NCBI GenBank assembly: GCA_030435675.1
Contig: CM059623.1
Span: 4,242,012 to 4,306,011, forward strand
Source of the DNA: Steinernema hermaphroditum
Lineage: Eukaryota > Nematoda > Chromadorea > Rhabditida > Steinernematidae
Reading direction: 5' to 3'
DNA: 64,000 nucleotides
Part shown: positions 13,018 through 25,327 of the stretch, one piece after another
Layout of the letters: each line of letters starts with the position of its first letter
Position numbering within the stretch: position 1 is the first letter of the stretch
Translations under genes and position numbers: made by a program
Notes under the pieces: model-generated
What the model was told of the DNA's origin: nothing
The model's database searches: none
What the model saw: the letters and a program-made list of their open reading frames with translations, nothing else

Positions 13018-13984
13018 ATGCTTGTCGAATTCGGCAGTGCTGCACTCGTCACGATCATCACGACCGCATCTCTGGTATCTTGCAAAAGCAACGCAAAAGC
13101 AGCTGGAAAACGTACTGCAAAGTCAGGATTGAAAGCAACGAAACGAAACGCCAAGAGCAAGAACATGGAATTTACTTTCGAAGATGCATCATTTAAGGAT
13201 TCTTCGTCGATAATGGCGAAGTCCGGACGAGCTGTGCAGAAAAGACGTTCCAAAACGGACGAGGGATCCTTGCAGAAATCGGTTTCCATTGCCTCCCAAG
13301 TAGGTTCTTTTTCTGCCATTTAGTGAACAAGGATTTTCTATTTTTTAGGACGATCGGCAACACAAGGAAGCGAGCTACATTTGCCTCGGTGTAGTGAAAC
13401 CAGCACAGCCACAACAAAAGTTTCCGCGTTGCTCTAGCACTCTTAGCTCCGGCGCCACTCCACAGGTATATACGATGAATTGAGGCTCTGACGAAACATT
13501 AATTTCAGGCAACCGATGATTCCCTTCGTTCGGGACCGTTCGATAGGTCAGAGGATCGAAAGAGTAGCGTGAACTACGAAAATCTGCCGCCTGCTGGATT
13601 GAGGAAGTCCAGAGTAGATGAATATGAACCGCTGACGCCGTTTGCAAACGTTGTGAGTCCCGGGACAACGTAGGTCTTTCCGTTTATTTGGGGTTTAGGT
13701 TTAGTTTAGGACAGTGTGTGTTGATTTTCAGTCGTAACGTCTGCCGTGCTTTGAATTTGCTTAACTTTTTGATGCGATTTGATTTTATACCTTTTCAAGT
13801 AGTTCCATGTTGTTCCCTTGACAGCGATTTTTCAAATCTTAAAAGTCTTTCTTTGATCTCAGATTTCCTATTCAATTTTCGGAGGAATACCGGAAACTCT
13901 GTTAATTATCAATATCTGTTGCCTATAGTTGTTGTTATGATATCCTTTCAGACCGTTTCGACTGGCCCCGAAGATCGACAATGA
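13018..13984 (+). CDS. Unrecognised protein with N-terminal hydrophobic anchor and basic/Ser-rich body, four exons
   Basis: Predicted exons are 13018-13299, 13349-13465, 13509-13652 and 13952-13984, with introns of 49, 43 and 299 bp, giving 191 residues. All introns have GT...TTTAG or TTTCAG borders and fall between codons, which supports a real gene. I do not recognise the family. Residues about 5-22 (FGSAALVTIITTASLVSC) form a hydrophobic segment that could be a signal anchor. It is followed by a strongly basic stretch (K/R/A rich, about 23-50), then a Ser/Lys-rich region and a C-terminal part with two tyrosine-containing motifs (NYENLPP and DEYEPLTPF). Topology with the tail in the cytosol is plausible because of the basic residues after the segment. 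The last exon (11 codons including the stop) is the weakest part, since another acceptor exists inside the long intron. Confidence 0.55.
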
Positions 13985-16900
13985 CAGCTGCCTCCGTCCA
14001 TTGAAACTCTCCGTCACCGTACCCGGTGGCAACTGCGGTACCCAGGACAGTGTTCGCTTCCAAAGAGTCTTCTGAACGCTCCATTTTTTCTTCGTGCAAG
14101 TATCGTATACTGAAGGAGAAGAGAAGATTACGGATAAACGAAACGACCTTGTAGGTTGTTTATGGTGTGGGCAGGAACGTGCGCTGTTACGTCTTCCGAT
14201 TATAATCCGAAGTGGCGTCGTTTCGAGCCTTCCGATTATGCTGCAGTATACTGCTACTGCTTTTTTTCTCTTCGCGGTGAATCGGTGGAGAAGTCACACG
14301 GGGCGAAGACGATTCGTCGCAGCGCCGTAAATTTGGACGGTAATAAAAGGCGACATTATCGGAAACGCGGGGCAGAAACTCGATTGTAAATATTTTCTTT
14401 TCGATGCGCGTCTAATCGAGCGAACGTAATTGCATTAGTAAGAAGAGGAGATGGAAAAACGGAGCACAAAAGCCGAAAGCGATCGCCTAAAAACAAGACG
14501 AATGAAGGAACAAAGCGGATTGCACGACGCGAGACGATGACGAAACGCTTCGCTGAACGCACCTTTTGCACACAATTGGATACGGTATATGTTGCAACAA
14601 GGTGTTCTTGTAGGAAAGTCTAGTTCGTGACCTTCCACAAGGGGCCAAAAGTCAGTTTTTTTTGTGAAAAATAAAGAATAGCAAGCGACAGATAACGGTA
14701 ATAGGATTTTTTCTTAAGGCTTAGACAACTACATATTCGCCAGGCCGGTCATTGTTGATATTCGAATTTTCTCCATAGTGGAGGTTCAAAGTCACATAAT
14801 CAATTAATCTCAGCAGAAAGTGGATTAGGCCGATTCCGAACACCCCTACAGTATCTTCCACCATCGCGTCTAAGCTCTCAACCGCCTTTTGCGCATGCGC
14901 GATACGCAAAGAGATTTGCAGATCATATATATATGACGTGTCAAGTGCATAATTACTGTCTTCGGCAACATCTGGTGAGGCAGCAGTGGCCGTGGTTCTC
15001 AAGTGGAATTGTCTCTCCCCACTGAGACAATGACTGTGCGATACGCCGCGCCAGCGACAGTAGTAAATCACACTGGGCGACTTCTTCACCTTCTTGCATA
15101 CGGCCACTTCTTGGTGCCACCGCTTTTATGAGGTTACCGGTCAGTGAAGTTTTCTTTTTGGAAATCGGTGCTATACAGCTCTACGCTGTGCAGAGTGATT
15201 TGTGTTGTATCAGTGTATTTTGTTAATTTCTATCAACGACACCGAAAAAACTCCAGGCTTGCTTTACTAAATTTTTATGTCTGACCATATTCATCTTCGT
15301 TTCATTGAAGTCGAAGTATATCGTAGCGGTAGTCTTGAACACCTAGTACCCGATGGTTTTCATATCGATAGTACTTCAGATCATTTAAGCACGACATTTG
15401 TGTTCCATTTGTACTTTTGAGACATTCCTCATATCTTCCGGTTTCATCGGGCATTTGTTGTCTTCCGGCTCCATTCGTTCAACCGAGCAGCTGACCTTTC
15501 TGGACCGAAGGTGTGACTGTGTGGGTGACCTCACTGGCTGTTGCCAAGATCAATCAAAAAAGGGCACCCTCACTTCCTGTTCTTTGAGGTGTAAAGTCTA
15601 AATTTAAACGCAAAAACTGCGCACAGAGGACCCAATTGACGTAGCGGCACCGCCTCGCTGAAATCTTTGATCGATGCGATTGTAGGTGTTGTCCAAGTGG
15701 AAAAAACGTTTCTTCCCTGAGACTGATTGATTGTTGCCTTGGCCAAATCCATTTTTTGTGCACTTTGCCGAGATGTTCGTTATTGAAAGCGTTCTAAATT
15801 TACACAAATGCTCGACCGTCGGCGTAATGCTCTATGGCACGTTCGCAGTGGTTTATGATCCTATATTGTGGATATGGTAGTCTTCTTAAATTTTATGCAA
15901 AAGCTGACCAGTCTTTCTTAGTGGTACATTCCGCTTGGTTGGAATAGTTGCGAGGAACGTCGTTTCACTGAAGTGAAGTGAAATGACGTGTGAAGGCGAA
16001 TCGTCTATAGATGAGTTAGTTACACTGGAAGGAAAAGCGATGATATCGAATCTATTAAATCAAATTATCCTTTGAGGACTGAGAAATAACGATGGTTTTG
16101 CTAAGTCATGACACCGGAAAGAACAAAACTTTCAAAGGCTGTTTACCGTTTCAGTTTGAAAAGCTATTTAGTGGACATGTACCATTTCGGCCAGCATTTT
16201 GATTTTCGTTCAACTATCATAAACGGCCAAAATAAAGCAATGCAAGTAGGCTAAAAATGCCGCAGGTAGACGAGATCATGATCGAAATCAGAGATGCAAG
16301 CTGAGTCGGCTCCCGCTCGGCTGAGCTGGCTGTGAGCCAAATAGAGTCGGCCCCAGGCCAGAAATCAACCCGAGTCGGCTTTTCTGATCGGAATCTCTAT
16401 CCCTGGTCGAAGTAAAACGTAGAGATTAAGGCTGGTCATGCGAGAAATGTTTCGGTCCCTCTCACCTATATAATAAATGTTCATCTTAACATTATTTTCC
16501 TGACATCCTTTTAACAGACGTATGACGAACAGCTCAATGGAGAACTGAAAGTTCATTATAGGTTCCTATGGAAAAGTTCGAAAAAACAACAAAATAAAAA
16601 CGCTAATATCTCATATTAAAATTTCCACTAAACGGAGAGCAAACAGATACACTAGCCACGCCGAAATGACTAAGATGACCTTCAGACTTACAGTATGCGC
16701 TTTCGGACGCATCGCGAAAACTGAACAAAACGCACTTCCGGCTCATGTTACTTTTCATCGCCACCTTCGTCGATCGTCTTCGACCAAAGCCGTCGCGATG
16801 TAAAAACAAAGAACCATCCATCTTCGTTATTCCTTCTCTGTACATACATTTGAAAATCGAAGCAAATCGATTAACATTCTGTCAATCAAAGCGCGGCCGT

Positions 16901-19900
16901 CGCCTTCAGATTATCGTAACCCTCCGCAACTTGGCCTTTCGCGCGGGCTGTTGCGATCTCCGGCGCGTCGGCTGAGGCCGCTGGGAAGCGTCAACCCGTT
17001 TTGTCGCGATTAATACAAAGCGACAAGCCGTCGTTCGATTTCTTTTCGACTTCGTTGCCATTTGTTTGTGTAACTCGTCTTCCACGGAGACGCATACGGT
17101 AATCGTAGTTGCCCGTGCGTTTCCAAAAAGAAAGCTATGGCTCCGGCGGGTAAATGGAATCGTCGATGAACGTGCGAAAATCGGCGCGATTTCGCACGCG
17201 TTTGTGCATATTGTATGTAATGTTTCCCCTCGCCTCGCGATCGTCTAATGTGTTGTTTATAGCGCTTTGGGTACGGATATGGGGATAATCTGATTGCGTT
17301 GCGCAGGTGGTCGGCGCCCGAATGACCTCATGTTCGAGGGCTATGTATAGGTGGGGGCAAATATGGGAGCCTTTAAGCTTTTAAGCATATAAGGACGGAA
17401 TTTTGAATGAAACGTGGGAGTTAAGGGCTGGGCTGGATGCTCAGATACAGCACAGTCATCAACAATTTCCGTATTTTTCCTCTTTTTCGTTTTCATTCAT
17501 TTCCTAGTAGTCCTACGCTCCTCCCAGTATAGACGTAGCCTTCGAGAGACTCCCTTCGCATATAGCACATGTGACCGCTTACCGTATAGCCCCAAACAGT
17601 GTGAAGAGCCAACTGCGATCGAAACAAGGTGTCGAGCAGGTTTACGACCCTTTGACCGCGCAAACTCTCTTTCATCACAGCAAGCAACTGTTGAATGGGT
17701 CGCTAATTGCGCTTCTTTCGGTCCCACGTTTAAAGCTAACGCTGTTGTGCTTCTTATAGCAAAACTGAAACTTCATTGAATTTCCCCTAAACGCAACTTG
17801 ACTCTTTTTTTGACACACGATTTCTATCACCACCTCTATCCCAACAAAAACCCCGAATTCGCGCAACGATATGTCGTGACGCCGTCCAACGGCACAATAA
17901 CAATTATTCTCGCCAATTTAATTCGATTACATTGTTTATGTGCCTCCGGGTGAGCGGCGACCCGCGAGCGAAGGTATGTCGGCGACTTCGCGATCTTGAT
18001 ATATATCACAGCCACTGCATATGTACAGCTGCTGACATCGACATCGCCGCCGTTGCGCCACTAACAGCGCGATTACGGTAAAAACGGAGTAATTGAATCC
18101 GGGCGCGACTTCAAAATATTTTCCTCCGCTAACCACGTTATTAGCGTTGCGATAACGGGCCGCGAACCAATTACGATTTATGAGGCCTGGAAGCGGTGTG
18201 GAGGACAAGGATGTTGATCGCTGCCGAATGGCTCTCGCAACGACTTCGGCTAATTGCCGCTTAACGACCCGAAATTATTAGCATTGTTACATTGGGATTA
18301 GAGGTTGAGGCGCTATGGTGACCTGGGTGCATTAAGGAGATACGGTAATGTGGAGCGAGAGAAGTCGTCGATACACAGCGTGATATTGACCAGAATTCTT
18401 TTTTTTCTCAGAAAGAATCCAGAAAAGAATGGGTCAGATCACGTGTCGAACTAATTCGTATAGTGCACAATGTTTCTTTTTTGAGTGATCTAGTTGACCT
18501 AGTGGCATCAATAAATAAAATTAGGTGAATCTATGTGCGCGAGTAGACCGTGGCGTTATTAGATTGTTCAGACAGACATTAGGTAGACTATAGTAGATAT
18601 AGGTAATAGGTAGACAAGGTTGGTTCTCGAATATTAAAAGTGCTCGCTGGGGATAGCTGATGAATAAGAGTTAAGTCACATACATAATCTTGGCATACAC
18701 TTAAGCAATAACAGCCCTAACGTCATGCTGGTCACATTCTACAGAAAGACGTTCTGTAGACTATCTTTTCATCTGCCAAAATGGTGATGAAATATGTATG
18801 CCGAAAAGTCAATTCTTCAAATCAAGAGGCCGGGTAGACAGTTAGAACCGTCGGGCAGACATGAAGTTTCCTAAACGAGACAGAAAAGTCTGTCTACCCA
18901 ACCGCTCTTCTCCTTCCCGTCCCTCTCGAAACGATAAAATCACTTTTATGGCACCCTGCATGGTCCTTTGGAAATTCACTTCATGCTCACTTACAGTAAA
19001 GTACAGTATATCTTCTACGAAATGCTACAAGAGCATATGCCCTTCCAGAGACAAAACGCATTACTCTATCCAATAAAAAAACGTTCCGCGCCTACAGTTC
19101 CCATGTTCCTGAACGTATTATCCTCTCAATCTGTCTCTCTCCTCCCGCCAAATCCCTTTCAACCCGACCGATGTAGAACACCGCCAATCCGCTCTTAGCA
19201 CCATCCACTCAAAAGAGAGTCAAATCTGCGCGTCGGCTATGAAAACTCAGCGCGTCGCTAATCCTATTACGGATGCCGTAGTCGGTCGGTGACACGGCGC
19301 TCTATTTGTGAAAACATTTAGCGAGTGCGCGAGGTGTTACGACCAATCGAATTTGGATTTATTATATGCGCGATAATTGGGTTAGCCTGATTGGAGTCGT
19401 AGCGAATCATTTGAGGAATTGGACGTTGGGATTACGTGAGGTCTTGTTGGTTTTTGGTGTTGAGAGACGTGAATTCGACTAGATGTAAGTTGTACGGTAA
19501 TCTGGATTCTGGATTGGCGAAGAAATGTTGCGAATCTTTAAATAACAGATATGGCATTAAGACTCAGACTTCCGGTGTTCGTGTATTTTTGACCTATAGA
19601 GAGTTTATTAAATTTCGATACGACGTGTCTAGCAACACAACAAAACTGTTTTTCGTTAAAATGATGTATGATATCTGTCGCTCTACCTAGTTAGTCTTGT
19701 TTTTGGCGCTTTTTGGAATGACATTATGAGCGGCTTGTCTTGCGTGACACTGAAACAACTGTGAATAATAAAAGAAGTCTGATTGAATTCACGTGCTCTG
19801 TGCTGTCTACATATCGTAACCAAATTTAGAGAACTTTTCTTTTTTTTGTCTTGTTTACTGAGAACCCGGTACACCAAGTGGGAAGTATATTAAGAGCAGG

Positions 19901-20283
19901 AAACCAATATCTAGGACTAGATCTCTGAATGGCTGGTTTGCAATCGGACGTTTTGGACATGTGAATTTTGACTGCCTGGTGAAGAATCTGGTTATGACAG
20001 AGAAGGAATCGGGAATCCAAAACCGAAGAAGAAAGTAGCCCCTCGCCAGCGAAGGCAAACAGATCAGCATTCGCCTCCTTCGGCGCTATCGGACAATTTG
20101 AACGAATTTTCGATAGAATGACTCTTACCAAAATGGCCCACGCTTCTATAGAACGCATTTATGACAGTGTCCTTCCATACTACCTTCCCTCAAAGCTTGT
20201 ACTTTTGTATAGCCGGTCTTATTGGAATTCACTACTGTCTCAGAAAAGTGCAGTCCAGCTACTATGGTACGATTACAGCGACT
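13985..20283. other. Gene-poor region; no confident feature
   Basis: This stretch of about 6.3 kb contains scattered ORFs of 60-130 codons (for example 14721-15107 on minus and 17414-17779 on plus) without splice support, family similarity or consistent codon bias. Small hairpins occur, such as TCTACAGAA/TTCTGTAGA near 18739-18761. Distal regulatory DNA of the FoxD gene or of unseen neighbours is possible. Confidence 0.4.
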
Positions 20284-20421
20284 CCTTTAAAAGGAACCGG
20301 TCATGGATAGAAAAGTGCTTTAAAACTTCTCCAAGTTTGGGTGCCGTTGTTATTGAGGTCGTTGAAGCAATTTTCAGAAGTTTTAAAACACTTTTTTTTA
20401 TTCATGACTGGGTCCCTTTAA
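20284..20421. repeat. Imperfect inverted repeat (arms about 46 bp, spacer 45 bp)
   Basis: The arm 20284-20330 (CCTTTAAAAGG...CATGGATAG...TTTAAAACTTCT) is repeated in reverse complement at 20376-20421 with a few changes. It probably represents a small foldback or MITE relic. The 130-codon ORF that crosses it (20118-20510) is therefore doubtful. Confidence 0.6.
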
Positions 20422-22499
20422 GCGCACTATCCAAAAAAGATCGAATGATCCTAGTCAAGAAATCTGAGTGGCAATCCTATGAATTTGAATTTGGACGTTT
20501 TTACGTTTAATAAACCAAAATATGTTTCGCAAAATTTCGAGCTATAACATCAGAACAGCGTCAGCCGCCAGATACTTAGTCCCATAAATATTCGTCGGAT
20601 CTCGTCGGGAATCTTTCATAAAAAGCGTCGGCAAACACGCGTTCATCAACATGTTTTATTAGCTTTGCTACCGTATTCACAAAAAACATTCGCCGCCGCC
20701 TGTAAACAGCATGCTGTAAGAGTCCATAACTCTTGTTCGTTCCCTCTAATTTACTCGGCTACCGAAGTGCTCGCGAGGTGACATAATCGCGTTCGCGTTA
20801 ATTGCGCAACGCGATGATCGGATCGCTAGCATGAGTAGCCGGCGACTATTAAACGGCTAGTAAACAACTTGGTCAAGAGAGGCGCGCGAGATAAGATCGA
20901 CGAGTGGACGCTTAATGAGGCGTTAGCGATCGCGTGTTATCGGCTAGGTGTCGGACATGGATTCGCTGACGGATCGACGACTACTGTCACTTGTAAATCC
21001 GGTAATTGAGCGGCGATTTGTAGATATTGGGATAGGACGAAGTAGCGATAATTACGTGCACGACCAAACGAATGCTGATCAGCTTCTGATAGTCCAAAGG
21101 TAAGAGACTCATTAAGCAACTGCGAACCTTGAAAGATAGTGAAGAGGCAAGTGGATGTGGTCAATCACCGGGAGAAAGCCTACCGGAATGATCGCTACTA
21201 AAAAGAGGTGAAACATACCTCTTCTCTCACCACGGCCGTCAACTCGAACACGTTAAGCGCGGCGGCGCTTCTGCTTTGTGACCGCGGCAGCTCACTCAAT
21301 CTTTGAGCTTGCGCACATCTTCTTGCGGTGATTAATTGTTGGAACAACACCGGTGAGCCGACAAATTGCTCATCCATCAGGGCGGCGGCAGAGCCGGGGA
21401 TTGCCGAGATGCGCTCGGGGGGAAGGGCTGGCGAATGTGGGGGCACAGTAGGGTTGAGAACAGATCTCCAGAGCTCCACTGTCTCTACACCGGCGGCTCC
21501 GAGATGTCGGCAGCTGTGGCCCGACGACAAGCCTCGCTCGAAAAACTCCTGGTCGCGTGAAACATCCCTGACTGACATGTTGTTTTAACTTTCGGCGTCT
21601 GTTTTTCTTTGGACTACCGTAGTTGCGTACTGATTGTTGATGCATGAGCCCACCTCGGCAGCTGTCTCCTCCGAACTTGTATAAACAAAGTGGATGTTGC
21701 TGGTCATGTTTCGGCTAAATTGAGCGAAAACAGGCTATTTTAAGCGGCTAAGTCCATAGTTCTTGATATTGTTTTGGCCACAAACTAATGTTTCAAACCT
21801 CTTATCTTGTGGAGTATCCTGAATGTTTATGTCAGGCTGACAACCTGGACTCTCAACCAAAGAAAGCGATGTTTTAGACGGCCAGATGCGTAATCATTGG
21901 ACACAAAATGCTCATCTTATGTATCGAATGGACACAAAAGAAGATACTAACTTCGGTTCCGTAACTGATACTTTCATATTCATGATTCATGACTTCATTT
22001 TATATACTTTCTAAAGCCTTCTATCACTGAATCTTTAAGCAGCATGACCAAAATCTCAAAATGCTCCAAAACATGCGTGTAAATTGCTAAATCGTGTTTC
22101 TCTGAACTGTGCCAGGTGATTCTCATTGAGGCAGAAATATGTCAATTCACAAAATAGCCGTTATTGGTTTAAATCATTCCAATTTTTAAATTAATACCAG
22201 CCATGTTTTGTCCTTTAGGAGCCGAATTTTATTTACCACTACTACATAACACTTATCCTTGCACACAGATCTCAGATCTCGTCCCCGCAAGCAGATGTCA
22301 TTAACCACCACACACATTCTTCATTCGCCGCGCAACTACCGTATGCCCTCGTTCTTTGCGCATCCCCATCTCTTTGTCAAACAAACGCATCTGCGTCCCC
22401 CTTCGCATCTCCCCAGCTCGTCTCCTAATCGAAGCTGACAGGATCCGCGTCGATCCCGTCCTGGTCCGTAATCAAAATTTGTTATCACAACTAAAACAA
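20422..22499. other. Gene-poor region; no confident feature
   Basis: No coding, RNA or repeat feature could be supported here. Short ORFs on both strands at 21.2-21.6 kb overlap each other in a GC-richer patch and look compositional. Confidence 0.35.
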
Positions 22500-22640
22500 C
22501 ACTCCCCGGAGCGAGCGGCGAGGCTGATCGCCTCGGAGGGGCGGAGCCGGTATCCGCCAATCACATCCCGTCCGCGGACACTGTGGCGCCGCCTCCGTGC
22601 CCAATGGAGGCCGCGGGCCCCGCCCGTCGCACGGCGACGC
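22500..22640. promoter_or_regulatory. GC-rich block with GC boxes and CCAAT boxes upstream of the FoxD gene
   Basis: Within a generally AT-leaning intergenic region this block is strongly GC/CpG rich. It contains GGGGCGG (about 22537), GCCAATCAC (about 22556) and CCCAATGG (about 22599). It lies about 1.05 kb upstream of the unc-130-like start. It may be a distal promoter or enhancer; that is inference only. Confidence 0.3.
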
Positions 22641-23690
22641 CTTGAGTTTTATTATTTAGAGATTACAATGCAATTTGATGATTTTGAGACGCGTGTTTGT
22701 TTGTCCGAAGAGGCGAGAAGCCGTTTTGCAACAGTCGGGAGTTAGACGAAGCGACGAGGTGGCGGTTAGTGCTGCGCTGCTGATATCGTTTATGGCCTCA
22801 GGGTGATAACACCGCGTCCACATGTACTGGAGCTTCTGTTTATTGATCGCGGCGGAGAGGGGGATTTTTATAATTTTTGGGGATTATTTCGCTGTGAAGC
22901 ACTTCAGGTGGAGTGGCGCACTAATGAGTTTGCACTTCACGCACGTGTCTTGTGAATTGTGTCGAACGCGAAGCTGTTCTGTTATTTTTTTTTCGATCTT
23001 TTTGCTATTTTTATGCAAATTTGATTCAAAGTTATACCCTAAGAAAGTAAGTTAATCATTTGCCCCTTTCTCCTCTTATATTCAGTTCTGTGAACACACA
23101 CCTTTTGGTCTCAGCTGGGTGTTAGATAATTAAGTGAAAATCTGAATATTTAGATCGTGCCCCGAGGTTTTTTGTTCCGATTTCCCTGATTTTCTCTTCA
23201 AATTTGGCGGACTTCTTCACAAAAAAAGTATCATATAATCATGGCTTGTTAGTTGCTTAATTAATATTAAGAAATATTCCTGGCTGAATATAATGTGAAA
23301 ATAGTCAGCGATGGTAGCTGCCGATGAATAACGCGAAGCTTTCGTTTAGAAAACACTAAAGCTCGTATTCGGTATGATAGCTCATATTCGGTACGATGAA
23401 TTGAAGCCCACAGACCTTATGGAGATTTTTGAGGCACACGATTTATTTTTATCCGCGTTTCTTCGTCTGAACTCGGCTTTGTGAAATATCGTGGGAGAGG
23501 ACGTTTCGACTACGGTATCAAAACGACTGTTCTAACATAAGTAAATCGTTTCCGCTAAAACGCGTCCGTGTTAACGACCACCCATCACCGCTTAATTTCT
23601 CCGACAGCTAAGCGGCGGCGACCAATAAACACTTTGCACATTGCAGGACTCGTCGATTCGCCATAAAATCTCACAGCGAAATAATTTTAT

Positions 23691-25327
23691 ATGAGTGGGA
23701 AAATGCGCTTCTCGATGGACGCGATTCTCTGTCCACTGACGGCGACGCCTGAGGACGCGCCTTCGCGCAAGCGGACTCTCGACGCGACGCTGTCGCCAGC
23801 GACGCCACCTCCGACCATAAAGCTGGGCAAGCTGGACGGCGACGATGCGTCATCAAGCTCGTCGCCATCCTCGTCGCGAAGCTCAGCCGACGATCCACAG
23901 CCGAGGGGGGCCGAGGAGGACGATCGTTCGCCGCGAGCAGCAACTGTCGACCTCAGCGGCGGCGCAGCTCCTATCGCCAACGGCGGCGGCGGCGATGACG
24001 CCGACGACAGTAGCGAAGAGCAAGTGGAGAAGTCGTCGGCGGTGCCCCTCGTTCTGCACAGCGGCGATGACACAACGCCGGGCACGTCGCAGTCGCCCGC
24101 GACGTCCGATGAAGGCGACTCGGGAGACGATTGTAGCGCCGAAAAGAGGTAATCGCGTTAGGTTATCGAGACGTTTCGGATAAAAGGAGAGGTCGTGTCA
24201 GACGACTCGAACAGATACATCCATTTCCTACGTTCGAAAATGACCTTCCCAGCCAAGCTTCTTGATTTGAGGCAATCAAATACGTAGAATAACGATTAAA
24301 ATCAAACGATATGAAGTTTAGTCCGTATCTACCGTAACCCATTTTGTTTTTGAGACCACTCACTCCTTATCAAACACAAACACAACATTTAGTGCTTATA
24401 TTTGAAAACAGTGATTTTGCATCGACAAACATCAACTGATTATTTTAGAACGGGCATGTCAAGCTCCCGCTCGCGCTCCGGTGCAACGAAGCCAGCCTAT
24501 TCGTACATTGCACTCATCGCCATGGCAATCTACAACAGTCCGGAGAAGAAGCTGACGCTGTCACAGATTTGTGAATACATCTGCAACAGATTCCAGTACT
24601 ACAGGGACAAGTTTCCCGCCTGGCAGAATTCAATTCGACACAACCTCAGTTTAAACGACTGCTTCACGAAGATCCCACGCGAGCCAGGCAATCCGGGAAA
24701 GGGAAACTACTGGTCGTTGGACCCTAATGCTGAGGATATGTTCGACAATGGCAGCTTTTTGAGGAGGCGGAAGAGGTAGGTACTTTACTTTAGGATTGAT
24801 TAGAATTAGGATTGTGTTGTGTTCTCTTTATTTGGTTTCGATCATCACTCGTTTCAAATCAAAAAGTTTATTTAAGAGGACCATTGAGTGTCAATTTACT
24901 CAAAAACATAACAGCACAGTAGCTGACGAACATCCATATCTTTAGATTCAAGAGACAACAGTCCAACACCGACTACTCGGCCGTTCCCTTCGCCCCTCCA
25001 GGTAGTCAGTTCCTTCCACCACAAGCCGCCTTCCTCGCCAATCCACCGTTCGTTCTCACTCGGCCCATGATACCGCGAGTTCCGCCGCCACTCGCCTTGG
25101 CTCCACATATCTATCGTAACCCGTACGCCTCAGGCTTCCTCCTTCCCCCGGTCACATCTGGTGCGAACGGCGCACTCGCGGCATCGGCTCTTCCACTCGC
25201 TCTGCCGCCCGGGATGGACCATCAGACACTGCTGGCCGCAATGGCCGCTCAGTCGTCGGCGGCGATGGCTTCGACGTCTCCCGCTACCGTATCCTCTCCG
25301 AGCCCCACAGGCAACAAGTCACCTTAA
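23691..25327 (+). CDS. unc-130: FoxD-class forkhead transcription factor (UNC-130-like), three exons
   Basis: Exons are 23691-24148, 24449-24775 and 24946-25327, giving 388 residues; both introns interrupt an arginine codon and keep frame. Residues about 167-265 form a complete forkhead domain, from [14 protein letters not shown] through the recognition helix region [15 protein letters not shown] to FLRRRKRFKR. The run [16 protein letters not shown] followed by [14 protein letters not shown] is typical of FoxD. In C. elegans the FoxD protein UNC-130 is a nuclear repressor controlling cell migration and fate. The N-terminal third is acidic and Ser/Asp rich after a short MRFSMDAIL motif; the C-terminal third is Pro/Ala rich and ends in S/T-P repeats. 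ATG 23691 is used, but a second ATG four codons on would change little. The upstream 9 kb is gene-poor, as is common for developmental regulators. Confidence 0.93.

Noticed and set aside
14721..15107. 128-codon minus ORF
   Set aside because: It begins with GTG rather than ATG, has no splice or family support, and has a size expected by chance in this much sequence.
20118..20510. 130-codon plus ORF
   Set aside because: It runs through an inverted repeat (20284-20421) and shows no family similarity.
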